A stretch of 14,484 bases of DNA from CAYRJA01 sp964424455 (GCA_964424455.1 CAYRJA010000083.1:1-14484); one strand, 5' to 3'; positions 1 through 7,170 are shown, counted from the stretch's first letter. Translations and numbers: made by a program. Notes: generated from the letters alone by a model not told the origin.

Positions 1-1
1 T

Positions 2-1051
2 ATGAATTTTACCTGTCTTCTTTTCAGACTATCTACGATTTATAATTGGTATAAAAACCTGGATGAGAAAGAAATGCTGTTTCAGTTGAAACAGATTGTT
101 TATGAATTGGAATTGCAAAATAGTGTTACAAAAGAATCAAAAAGTATAGCCGGACTTATTTCAGAAAATATAAGTCTGTTACAGCCGGACACTAATCAGC
201 GCAATACAATCAAAACGGGCTTTACCGATTTTGATAATAGGTATGGCGGATTCCGCTTAGGTGAGTTTGTGGTAGTTGGCGGAAGACCTTCAATGGGCAA
301 AACACAGTTACTTATCCATCTTGCCCTTCATATTTCAAAGTCAGTTCCGGTATTGTATTTTTCATTTGACTTGTCAGAGCATCTGTTGACTAACCGTTTT
401 ATTTCTTCATTCTCAGGAATTGCAGTGGACAAAATTTTGCAACAGGAACTTACAGACGAACAGAAAATTAATTTACCTGCCATCACTGAAGAGTTAGGAG
501 AACGCAAAATATTTGTGAACGACAGTTGTAACAGTTCTCTTTCTGCAATGAAGGCAATTTGTCAAAAGCATATTCAGGAAAACGGCGTGAAACTCATTAT
601 CGTTGACTATTTACAGATGATGAGTTCAGCCAGGCACCGCAATAACAGAGATACTGAAATCAGCTATATCACAAGAGAACTGAAGAATATCGCCAGAGAT
701 TTTGATGTTTGTGTAATTGCTTCCAGCCAGTTAAGCCGATCAGTGGAAACAAGAGGTGGTGCAAAGTATCCGCAACTTTCCGACCTGCGCGAAAGCGGAG
801 CAATAGAACAAGATGCAGACAAAGTAATTTTCATTTACCGCCCTGAATATTACAATATTGACTGTGATATGGATGGAAACAGCACAGCAGGGCTGACCGA
901 ACTTATTCTGGCAAAAAACAGAAATGGAAAGGTGGGAGTAGTCCGGCTTCTGCATGATGAAAACTTTACCGGCTTCCGCAGCTTTGACGGATTCAAAGAA
1001 GATTTTACATTTTCTAAAAACAGATTAGAAGAAATAGATAACTCATTTTAA
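2..1051 (+). CDS. DnaB-like RecA-fold ATPase (C-terminal helicase domain only), possibly cut by the window edge
   Basis: The protein matches the C-terminal motor domain of replicative helicase DnaB. Walker A GRPSMGKT lies at residues 94-101, Walker B LIIVDYLQ at 198-205, the SSQLSR motif at 241-246, the arginine-finger segment LSDLRESGAIEQDAD at 259-273, and the K-x-R of AKNRNG at 304-309. The stretch RPEYY...GNST (280-295) resembles bacteroidete DnaB. The ~150-residue DnaB N-terminal domain is absent from the visible part. The first ATG sits at base 2, so coding may continue from outside the window. An internal ATG at base 74, after a gagaaag stretch, would give 325 residues starting MLFQLKQ and is a plausible true start. 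One oddity: residue 123 is Asp in FSFDLS, where DnaB usually has Glu (SLEM), the presumed general base of ATP hydrolysis. The gene ends 13 bases before a retron ncRNA and may be co-transcribed with it. I read it as an accessory DnaB paralogue rather than the main replicative helicase, and as a candidate retron partner (inference). Confidence 0.85.
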   Translation: MNFTCLLFRLSTIYNWYKNLDEKEMLFQLKQIVYELELQNSVTKESKSIAGLISENISLLQPDTNQRNTIKTGFTDFDNRYGGFRLGEFVVVGGRPSMGKTQLLIHLALHISKSVPVLYFSFDLSEHLLTNRFISSFSGIAVDKILQQELTDEQKINLPAITEELGERKIFVNDSCNSSLSAMKAICQKHIQENGVKLIIVDYLQMMSSARHRNNRDTEISYITRELKNIARDFDVCVIASSQLSRSVETRGGAKYPQLSDLRESGAIEQDADKVIFIYRPEYYNIDCDMDGNSTAGLTELILAKNRNGKVGVVRLLHDENFTGFRSFDGFKEDFTFSKNRLEEIDNSF

Positions 1052-1064
1052 ACAGAAAAGACAT

Positions 1065-1228
1065 AGAGCCGTTGCTTAAAAAATTATGATGTCAGACATT
1101 TGTGACAGTGCGGTTGTGTTCCTGCAACCCGTGATGTAGTGGCAGCAGTTTCGTTATTGATTGCGATGCTCACTGCGTTCCGCTTCTCATCAATAGCGAT
1201 GAGATCAAAGATAATTTACAACGGCTCT
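1065..1228 (+). ncRNA. Putative retron msr-msd noncoding RNA
   Basis: A perfect 10-bp inverted repeat, AGAGCCGTTG (1065-1074) and CAACGGCTCT (1219-1228), fits the a1/a2 repeats that close a retron msr-msd RNA. G1074, at the inner end of a1 and followed by C, is in the place expected for the branching guanosine. Inside are two small msr-like hairpins: TGTCA/TGACA (1090-1094 with 1103-1107, 8-nt loop) and GGTTG/CAACC (1112-1116 with 1125-1129, 8-nt loop). A long msd-like hairpin pairs 1151-1161 with 1189-1199 (11 bp, one G-U) and continues inward as 1163-1165 with 1181-1183 and 1166-1169 with 1175-1178 around a TCACT loop. The RNA ends 10 bases before the reverse-transcriptase ATG, and a T6 tract follows a2. 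The fold was done by hand, and the ends and the branch site are inferred by analogy with known retrons such as Ec86. Confidence 0.75.
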
Positions 1229-1238
1229 TTTTTATTTT

Positions 1239-2336
1239 ATGCAAACGGCAACTGATATACTCTCCCTGTCAAAAGAAAATAAGATACATCTTCATAAATA
1301 TTTTTATGAAGGATCGTACCACTTGCGAAAAAATCTGCGGGCATGTAAAAAACATGAATTGAATGCTTTGCTCTTTCTCTCTTTAGAAAAACCGGCTGAG
1401 CTATGCAGGTTTTTAAAAACTCCATTTTTCCGGTTAGAAGCAATCATCAACAATCCTGTTTACCATCATTATTCCATCCGGAAAAAGAGAGGCGGCGAAC
1501 GGCAGATTTTTGCACCTGAAAATAAACTGAAGTCAATTCAGAAGCGGTTGAACTATTTTTTACAGGCGTACTACTTATGGATAAAACCGGAAGAAGTGCA
1601 CGGCTTTGTGGTGAATCCCCGCTACTTAGGCGCAAGCTGCAATATTGTAGAAAATGCAAAAAGGCACACAGGTAAAAAGCACATTCTGAATATTGACCTG
1701 AAAGATTTTTTTCCATCTGTTACAGCAAAGCAGGTAAAAGAAATTTTTTCTTCCGGATATTTCAACTTTAATGAGTCCATTGCCACTGCTTTAACATTGC
1801 TGACCACTTACGAAGGCAAACTTCCTACCGGCGCACCTACTTCACCGGTGATTTCAAATTTTGTTTGTCTGAAGCTGGATAAAGATTTGAAAAAATTCTG
1901 CAACGAAAACAACTTAACCTTTTCACGATACGCCGACGATTTAACTTTTTCTTCCAACTTACTGATTTCTTCTGACACCGTCCTTGACATCATTAGCATG
2001 ATTAAAAAAAACAACTTCCTCATTAATGAAAAAAAACTCCGGCTGAAATCATCCGGACGGAAACAGACAGTAACCGGATTGACAGTAAATGAAAAAGTAA
2101 ATGTGGACAGAAAACTGTTGAAGAAAATCAGGGCGATGCTCCATGATATGACGACAGTCGGCATTGATACCGCCACATTCCGGCACTTTCATCTGAATGG
2201 AAAAGTAGAACCCGGGCATAGGGAAAAATTTATTAACCGCCTTAAAGGATACATTCATTTTGTTGGTCAAGTGAGAGGAAAAGATGATCCGTTTTATATC
2301 AGGCAGAAGAGTTTGTTTGATGGAGTTTTTAAGTAG
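1239..2336 (+). CDS. ret: Retron-type reverse transcriptase
   Basis: This 365-residue protein has the size and motif order of a bacterial retron reverse transcriptase, which copies part of its cognate ncRNA into branched msDNA. Visible are HGF at residues 121-123; the retron region-X motif NAKRH (NAxxH) at 139-143; NIDLKDFFPS at 151-160 with the first catalytic Asp (D153); LPTGAPTSP at 195-203; the catalytic YADD box at 231-234; and the retron region-Y VTG at 278-280 in TVTGLTVN. The basic C-terminal part (about 290-365) corresponds to the RNA-binding thumb. No maturase or endonuclease domain is present, which argues against a group II intron enzyme. The ATG follows the a2 repeat by 10 bases, and no good ribosome binding site is visible. 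No effector gene lies downstream, since the next gene is the metabolic mqnC. The upstream DnaB-like ATPase is therefore the only partner candidate in the window. Confidence 0.94.
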   Translation: MQTATDILSLSKENKIHLHKYFYEGSYHLRKNLRACKKHELNALLFLSLEKPAELCRFLKTPFFRLEAIINNPVYHHYSIRKKRGGERQIFAPENKLKSIQKRLNYFLQAYYLWIKPEEVHGFVVNPRYLGASCNIVENAKRHTGKKHILNIDLKDFFPSVTAKQVKEIFSSGYFNFNESIATALTLLTTYEGKLPTGAPTSPVISNFVCLKLDKDLKKFCNENNLTFSRYADDLTFSSNLLISSDTVLDIISMIKKNNFLINEKKLRLKSSGRKQTVTGLTVNEKVNVDRKLLKKIRAMLHDMTTVGIDTATFRHFHLNGKVEPGHREKFINRLKGYIHFVGQVRGKDDPFYIRQKSLFDGVFK

Positions 2337-2436
2337 AACACACCGATTTCTTCACTCACAAAAACCCACTCCGTCATACTCCGGCAGGAATCAACTGAAA
2401 GATATTATCCTGATTTTATTTTGAAACCGCTGTGTT
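2337..2436 (+). repeat. Imperfect inverted repeat just after the reverse transcriptase
   Basis: Bases 2337-2350 (AACACACCGATTTC) pair with 2423-2436 (GAAACCGCTGTGTT) over 12 of 14 positions, enclosing 72 bases. The left arm starts at the base after the stop codon. Inside, CAGGA near 2385-2389 could pair with TCCTG near 2408-2412. No clear T tract follows at once. It may be a transcript 3'-end structure or a boundary mark of the retron cassette; the function is unknown. Confidence 0.4.
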
Positions 2437-2447
2437 TAATTAGAGAT

Positions 2448-2455
2448 TATCTTTG
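2448..2455 (+). promoter_or_regulatory. Bacteroidota -7 box of the mqnC promoter
   Basis: TATCTTTG matches the Bacteroidota -7 consensus TAnnTTTG exactly. It ends 8 bases before the mqnC ATG, so the transcript would be nearly leaderless. The nearest TTTG (2420-2423) is about 24 bases upstream, which is long for a -33 element, so the upstream half of the promoter is weak. The box separates mqnC transcription from the retron unit. Confidence 0.55.
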
Positions 2456-2463
2456 CTCTTCCA

Positions 2464-3588
2464 ATGAATATTCCCCAACTTTTTTCGAGAGCGTTGCAAT
2501 TTGATTTTTTAACTGCCGAAGAAGGTCAATACCTTTTTGAACACGCATCTACTACAGAGTTGATGTGGGTGGCAAATGAACTGAGGCAGAAACAGAAACC
2601 CGGAAACATCGTCACCTGGCAGATTGACCGCAATGTGAATACTACCAATGTGTGTATTGCCAACTGTAAGTTCTGTAACTTTTTTCGCAAACCTGGTCAT
2701 GAAGAAGCATACATCACTGACATAGAAACTTACAAGCAAAAGATAGAAGAAACTTTCCGCTATGGCGGCGACCAGTTGCTGTTACAGGGAGGTCATCACC
2801 CCGATCTGGGATTAAGCTTTTATGTAAATCTTTTTAAAGAAATAAAGTCTCTTTATCCTAAGCTAAAACTGCACACACTCGGTCCGCCGGAAGTGGCACA
2901 CATTGCCAAGAAGGAAGGGATGACTCATACGGATGTGCTGAAAGCATTGCTTGAAGCGGGCATGGATTCATTTCCGGGAGCAGGAGCAGAAATTCTCAAT
3001 GACCGTGTGCGCCGGTTGATTTCAAAAGGGAAATGTGGCGGACAGGAGTGGCTGAACATCATGCGTGCCGCACATCAACTTCACATCACCACTTCAGCTA
3101 CTATCATGTTCGGTCATGTGGAAACACTTGAAGAACGGTTTGAACATTTAGTCTGGATACGGGAAGTGCAATCCGAGAAACCAAAAGATGCAAAAGGATT
3201 TCTTGCCTTTATCCCCTGGCCCTTTCAGGACGAAGGAACTTTACTCAGGAGGGTTCGCGGCGTTCGGAACAAAGTAACAGGAGATGAATACATCAGAATG
3301 GTGGCGGTCTGCCGTATCATGCTTCCCAACATTATAAATATTCAGGCATCATGGCTTACTGTTGGTAAAGAAGTAGCGAAGATTTGCTTACACGCGGGAG
3401 CAAATGATTTCGGTTCAATCATGATTGAAGAAAATGTAGTAAGCGCTGCCGGAGCGCCCCATCGCTTTACTGCAAAAGGAATTCAGCAGGCAATACGAGA
3501 TGCAGGATTTACTCCTCAGCTTCGCAACCAGCAGTATGAATTCCGTGAAGTACCTGAAACCATAGAGGAGCAAGTGATTACTTATTAG
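2464..3588 (+). CDS. mqnC: Cyclic dehypoxanthinyl futalosine synthase (radical SAM), menaquinone synthesis
   Basis: This cytoplasmic radical-SAM enzyme cyclises dehypoxanthine futalosine in the futalosine route to menaquinone. The 4Fe-4S/SAM motif CxxxCxxC is at C64, C68 and C71 (VCIANCKFC). Family segments follow: LLLQGGHHPDL (105-115), FPGAGAEILNDRVRRLIS (170-187), ATIMFGHVET (212-221) and AFIPWPFQ (248-255). The IPWPFQ signature and the overall pattern fit MqnC better than its relative MqnE. At 374 residues it is full length. It has its own promoter box directly upstream and sits alone, with no other mqn gene in view. It implies that this organism makes menaquinone by the futalosine rather than the classical Men pathway. 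Confidence 0.92.
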   Translation: MNIPQLFSRALQFDFLTAEEGQYLFEHASTTELMWVANELRQKQKPGNIVTWQIDRNVNTTNVCIANCKFCNFFRKPGHEEAYITDIETYKQKIEETFRYGGDQLLLQGGHHPDLGLSFYVNLFKEIKSLYPKLKLHTLGPPEVAHIAKKEGMTHTDVLKALLEAGMDSFPGAGAEILNDRVRRLISKGKCGGQEWLNIMRAAHQLHITTSATIMFGHVETLEERFEHLVWIREVQSEKPKDAKGFLAFIPWPFQDEGTLLRRVRGVRNKVTGDEYIRMVAVCRIMLPNIINIQASWLTVGKEVAKICLHAGANDFGSIMIEENVVSAAGAPHRFTAKGIQQAIRDAGFTPQLRNQQYEFREVPETIEEQVITY

Positions 3589-3609
3589 TGAGAATTATTT
3601 ATTGAAATA

Positions 3610-3626
3610 AATACTGTTACAGTATT
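3610..3626 (+). promoter_or_regulatory. Operator-like perfect dyad upstream of the TSUP exporter
   Basis: AATACTG-TTA-CAGTATT is a perfect 7-bp dyad with a 3-base centre. It lies upstream of an imperfect -7 box (AACCTTTG, 3639-3646), where a repressor or activator could overlap the promoter. Next to it, 3596-3602 and 3607-3613 form an all-AT 7-bp hairpin that shares bases with the dyad. The core CTGTTACAG also recurs throughout the window, so an alternative is that this is one copy of a genome-wide repeated word. Regulation is inferred from symmetry only. Confidence 0.4.
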
Positions 3627-3677
3627 ACTTTCTGTACTAACCTTTGCAATGGTTACTTTTGGCAAAAAAGATTTTCA

Positions 3678-4493
3678 TTGTTTCCTTTTGATTCGCTTAT
3701 TCATATTGCCGGACTTATAGCGGCGCTGATTATTGGAGTTACACTTGGCTTGTTTGGCAGCGGAGGAGCGGCTGTTACAGTACCGGTACTGGTTTACCTG
3801 ATTGGTTTCTCCACCTCTCAGTCTATAGAATCTTCTTTATTCATAGTGGGAGCCACTTCTCTCGTAGGCGGATTAATCAACTGGAAAAGAGGACTGGTAA
3901 AATGGCATCCTTTAATTTGGTTTGGTATTCCGTCGGTGATAATGGTGTTTATCACCAGAAGAATACTTTTTCCGATGATTCCGGAGATTATATTTCAATG
4001 GAACAACTACACTTTAAAAAAGGATTCGTTTCTGTTGGTTCTGTTTGCAGTGATGCTGGTATTGGTGGCTTACCGGATGATTAGTTCTCCGGTGTTAAAG
4101 CAGCATAATGAAAAAGGAGTAGCAATTTTTATGAGTATAATAGTCGGGTTGATAGTGGGAATGTTAACCGGATTACTTGGTATCGGCGGGGGATTTATGA
4201 TTGTACCTATATTAATATTGTATTTCGGGCTGGATACCAAACAATCAGTCGGAACTTCTCTTTGGCTGATTGCAATGAATTCGCTTATTGGATACAGCAG
4301 CAGAATATCATACGAAGCGAGTTGGTCTTTTCTCCTCATTTATACCTTGTTGTCTGTTGCCGGAATGTTTATGGGTATTCGCTTTTCCAAACATATTTCA
4401 TCTGCAATATTGAAGACAGCATTTGGTTATTTCATTTTACTTCTTGGTATTTTTATAATAGTTGAGGAAATATTTTTTCCGGTTGTTAAATAA
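3678..4493 (+). CDS. TSUP/TauE-SafE family membrane anion exporter
   Basis: This 271-residue polytopic membrane protein belongs to the TSUP (TauE/SafE, DUF81) family, whose members move sulfite, sulfonates or other small anions across the inner membrane. The internal duplication typical of the family is clear: GLFGSGGAAVTVPVL at residues 24-38 matches GLLGIGGGFMIVPIL at 165-179. About seven to eight hydrophobic segments are visible (roughly 8-28, 32-65, 78-98, 117-135, 148-183, 192-208, 217-235 and 245-265). The start is TTG at 3678; no in-frame ATG lies near it. An ATG at 3649 is in another frame and would reach this gene only with a frameshift. The substrate cannot be told from sequence. 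A strong terminator follows at once. Confidence 0.88.
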   Translation: MFPFDSLIHIAGLIAALIIGVTLGLFGSGGAAVTVPVLVYLIGFSTSQSIESSLFIVGATSLVGGLINWKRGLVKWHPLIWFGIPSVIMVFITRRILFPMIPEIIFQWNNYTLKKDSFLLVLFAVMLVLVAYRMISSPVLKQHNEKGVAIFMSIIVGLIVGMLTGLLGIGGGFMIVPILILYFGLDTKQSVGTSLWLIAMNSLIGYSSRISYEASWSFLLIYTLLSVAGMFMGIRFSKHISSAILKTAFGYFILLLGIFIIVEEIFFPVVK

Positions 4494-4497
4494 AAAA

Positions 4498-4523
4498 GAG
4501 TTTACCGGTTATCCGGTAAACTC
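4498..4523. terminator. Bidirectional intrinsic terminator
   Basis: GAGTTTACCGG, a TTAT loop and CCGGTAAACTC form an 11-bp perfect stem between two convergent genes. Read on the minus strand the stem is followed by T6, so it is a strong terminator for the T9SS protein gene. Read on the plus strand it is followed by CTTTT, a weaker one for the TSUP gene. A second hairpin, TTCAGAAA/TTTCTGAA (4534-4541 with 4550-4557), lies between the stem and the stop codon of the minus-strand gene. Confidence 0.88.
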
Positions 4524-4558
4524 CTTTTGGCTTTTCAGAAATATATGAGTTTCTGAAT

Positions 4559-7075
4559 TTATTGTTTTAATATTTCGAGAACATCAACGGAAGATGAAGA
4601 ATGTATCTTAATCAGGTACAATCCCATTGATAGTTCAGGCAGGGTAATGCGAAGTGAATTTGTTCTGAGATTATTATAGTTATTGGAGAATAAAACTCTT
4701 CCAAGTAAATCATAAATTTCAATTTTCTCTATAGAGTTATCATTATTGCTTTGAAGAACAATAAAATTATTAAACGGCTGAGGGAATATTTTCCATGAAG
4801 ATTTAGCATTTGCTATTGCTGAAATACCGGTTGCTCCTGTTTGTATGTCTTTACAAATTGTGAAAGAACAATTTGAGCCGTTGTAAACAGTAAGACAAAC
4901 ATGATAGATGGTATCTTTAGCGTAAGTATGAATGGGGTTGGGTGTGAAATCAGTTGTCCCGTCTCCCAATGTCCATTCAAAGCCGGAGGCATCTTTACTT
5001 TCATGCGAATCAAAAGTAATTTGCTTCCCATTGCTACTGGTTTGAGTATAGGTGAAAGAAGCCTCAGGTGAAGGCAACACAGTTATTTTATATGCGACGG
5101 AAGTATCAGAACAATTTCCCACATAGGAGTATGTCCGGTAGTAAGTGTCAGAAACAGGAAATGCAAAGTAGGATTCATTCGTCTCACCTGAAATATTACT
5201 GAATCCACTGTTCATAGCGGATGATGACTGCCATTGTAATGAGCCATTGCTGTCATTCACATTCAGAACGGCAGGCGTTCCGCTGCATATCGTGTCGCGC
5301 GTTGTTGAAATTGTGCCTGCGCTTGCATTATTACCTACTGAAATAATCACCTTGTTAGATGTGGCAGGAGAACCTGTAACACACGCGGCGTTGGATGTCA
5401 AAATGCAGGTTACTGTATCATTATTGTTCAGTGAAGAACTGTTGAATGAATCACTGTCTGTGCCTGCATTTGTACCATTTATTTTCCATTGATAAGTTGG
5501 AGTTGTTCCGCCATTATCGGGAGTTGCAGTAAAGCTAACTGCTTCACCATTACATATAGAAATAGCTGAAGAAGTAATTGAAACCGATGCTGTAACCGAT
5601 GAGTTAACAGTCATAGTAATTCCGTTTGAGGTAGCCGGCGAACCTGTAACACACGCAGCATTTGAAGTCATTACTACTGTTACAACATCATTGTTATTCA
5701 GCGATGAAGAAGTGAAAGCAGTATCTCCACTTCCTGCATTAGTACCATTTATCTTCCATTGATAGACCGGAGCGGCGCCTCCATTACTTGGAGTGGCAGA
5801 AAAAGTAACAGATGAACCGGGACAGACAGTAGTAGCTGATGCAGTAATGCTGACAGATGCAGCAACAGACGGATTAACGGCCATGGTTATACCGGAAGAG
5901 TTAGCGGGAGAACCTGTAACACACGCAGCATTTGAAGTCATTGCTATAGTTACCACATCATTATTATTCAGAGAAGAAGAAGTAAAAGCAGCGCCGCCGC
6001 TTCCTGCATCCGTGCCATTCACCTTCCATTGATAGGTTGGAGCGCCACCGCCGTTAGTGGGTGTGGCAGAGAAAGTCACAGAGCCGCCCTGACAAATAGT
6101 AGTGGCAGAAGCAGAAACAGAAACCGATGCTGTAACAGTAGCGTTAATAGTAATGTTTGTTCCGTTATCTGTTCCGGTTGTTGCCGGATTGCTGCTGATT
6201 ACTCTTACTCTGTATCCTGAGCCGGTTGCAGCGCCTGCAGGAATAGTTGCAGCAATCGGAGAAGCGCTGCCACTGCCAATTATTACAGGAGAAGCAAAAC
6301 TTCCGGCAGCGTTGGAAAGCTGTACTGTAAAAGTATTTCCACTGTTAAAAGTACCTGTCGAATTAAAAGGAACTGAAACAGATGCGCCCGCACAGAACGG
6401 ACTGCCTGTTACAGTGCCGGTAGTTATGGTATTACCTGAAGAAGAAGGACAGGTAACACAAGTAATTTTAATATCATCTACATCAAACGGCGGATCCTGA
6501 CCACTGAAAAGATTTTGATTATTAGTCCAGTGAAATCCAAGTTTTAAACCTGCAATATTCTCAGCAGCAGCAGGTAAAGGGATGGAAGCATTTGTACAAC
6601 CGGAGGTGGATTGATACCGGGTAGCTAACCATGTCCATGTAGTACCATTATCTAAGCTATATCCGAACTCACCATAAGCCTGATTAGCAAGTCCGCGACT
6701 TTTCCAGATAAATGTAACATTCAGTCCGGTAGCGCCCACAGTGGAAATGGCAGGTGAATAAGCATGAGATTCTGAAGCATTATACGAGGCATAAGATGAA
6801 GCAGTCGGATTTCCGCTATAACCAACATGCAAGCGGTTACCTACTCCACATAGCGAACCATTATTGATATACCACTGATTACTTCCACCACCTTTAACAA
6901 TATTCCAACCTACGCCGGCATTATTATTCTCAGTACCGCCGGCGGGCGAATCAAAGGTATCACTCCATAAAGTACCTTGCGCATCAGCATTAAAGGAAAT
7001 GAATAGTAAAACAGCAAGTGAGAGGTTTAATATTTCAAAATGAAACTTAAAACGGGATTGTAAATTCTTTATCAT
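4559..7075 (-). CDS. Secreted T9SS cargo protein with three tandem Ig-like repeats, a PKD domain and a type A sorting domain
   Basis: This 838-residue protein is secreted through the Bacteroidota type IX system and is probably attached to or released from the cell surface. Residues 1-33 form a signal peptide, hydrophobic at 17-28, with cleavage likely after ADAQ. Residues ~35-207 look like a jelly-roll (choice-of-anchor/MAM-like) module ending in DVDDIKI. Residues ~215-311 are a further beta-sandwich-like segment. Three tandem units of exactly 90 residues follow (312-401, 402-491, 492-581), each with YQWK-NG, SSSLNNND and SNAACVTGSP. Residues ~582-668 form one more Ig-like unit, and ~669-745 a PKD domain (WTLGDGT, HTYA). 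The end (761-838) is a type A sorting domain with KIFPQPF in place of the usual YPNP, then IEIYDLLGRV and GLYLIKI. No catalytic domain is visible; adhesion or matrix function is inferred. The sorting signal and repeats are seen; the ligand is unknown. Confidence 0.9.
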   Translation of the reverse strand: MIKNLQSRFKFHFEILNLSLAVLLFISFNADAQGTLWSDTFDSPAGGTENNNAGVGWNIVKGGGSNQWYINNGSLCGVGNRLHVGYSGNPTASSYASYNASESHAYSPAISTVGATGLNVTFIWKSRGLANQAYGEFGYSLDNGTTWTWLATRYQSTSGCTNASIPLPAAAENIAGLKLGFHWTNNQNLFSGQDPPFDVDDIKITCVTCPSSSGNTITTGTVTGSPFCAGASVSVPFNSTGTFNSGNTFTVQLSNAAGSFASPVIIGSGSASPIAATIPAGAATGSGYRVRVISSNPATTGTDNGTNITINATVTASVSVSASATTICQGGSVTFSATPTNGGGAPTYQWKVNGTDAGSGGAAFTSSSLNNNDVVTIAMTSNAACVTGSPANSSGITMAVNPSVAASVSITASATTVCPGSSVTFSATPSNGGAAPVYQWKINGTNAGSGDTAFTSSSLNNNDVVTVVMTSNAACVTGSPATSNGITMTVNSSVTASVSITSSAISICNGEAVSFTATPDNGGTTPTYQWKINGTNAGTDSDSFNSSSLNNNDTVTCILTSNAACVTGSPATSNKVIISVGNNASAGTISTTRDTICSGTPAVLNVNDSNGSLQWQSSSAMNSGFSNISGETNESYFAFPVSDTYYRTYSYVGNCSDTSVAYKITVLPSPEASFTYTQTSSNGKQITFDSHESKDASGFEWTLGDGTTDFTPNPIHTYAKDTIYHVCLTVYNGSNCSFTICKDIQTGATGISAIANAKSSWKIFPQPFNNFIVLQSNNDNSIEKIEIYDLLGRVLFSNNYNNLRTNSLRITLPELSMGLYLIKIHSSSSVDVLEILKQ
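5333..6142 (-). repeat. Three in-frame 270-bp tandem repeats
   Basis: The units lie at 5873-6142, 5603-5872 and 5333-5602, in gene order, with an exact 270-base period set by SNAACVTGSP at residues 381, 471 and 561. DNA identity is high in places: the stretch reading aacctgtaacacacgc on the plus strand recurs in all three. The last unit has diverged most (for example AGTDSDSF in place of AGSGDTAF). They are domain duplications within one gene and may allow copy-number change by recombination. Confidence 0.9.
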
Positions 7076-7098
7076 GCAGAGTTGTTTTTTGTTGCGTT

Positions 7099-7130
7099 CA
7101 AACCTAATATTTTATACCCAATCAAACAAA
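7099..7130 (-). promoter_or_regulatory. Bacteroidota promoter of the T9SS protein gene
   Basis: On the minus strand TAGGTTTG (7099-7106) is an exact TAnnTTTG -7 box. TTTG (7127-7130) lies 20 bases upstream of it as a -33 element. The predicted transcript start is about 18 bases before the ATG at 7075. Confidence 0.65.
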
Positions 7131-7170
7131 ACAACACTCTCACCTTTTCGATGAAAAGATGAATACTAAT

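Noticed and set aside
1065..1228. a1/a2 repeat with T6 tract as a simple intrinsic terminator of the DnaB-like gene
   Set aside because: The arms are separated by 144 bases with internal hairpins, far too long a loop for an ordinary terminator.
1239..2336. Group II intron or diversity-generating reverse transcriptase
   Set aside because: No maturase or HNH domain and no template/variable repeat pair is seen; the NAxxH and VTG motifs and the upstream RNA point to a retron.
3596..3613. TATTTAT/ATAAATA hairpin as the mqnC terminator
   Set aside because: The stem is all A-T with no T tract after it; too weak to call.
3614..3622. LexA-type SOS box
   Set aside because: The half sites CTGT and ACAG are separated by one base, not the eight of the E. 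coli LexA box, and the word also recurs inside coding sequence.
3649..3677. ATG at 3649 as the start of the TSUP exporter, joined by a frameshift in the A-rich run near 3664
   Set aside because: The TTG-started frame is intact and complete, so a sequencing or natural frameshift is not needed.
5247..6500. Open frames on the plus strand across the repeat region of the T9SS gene
   Set aside because: They mirror the 270-base repeats of the minus-strand gene, have no start context or family match, and vanish outside the repeats.
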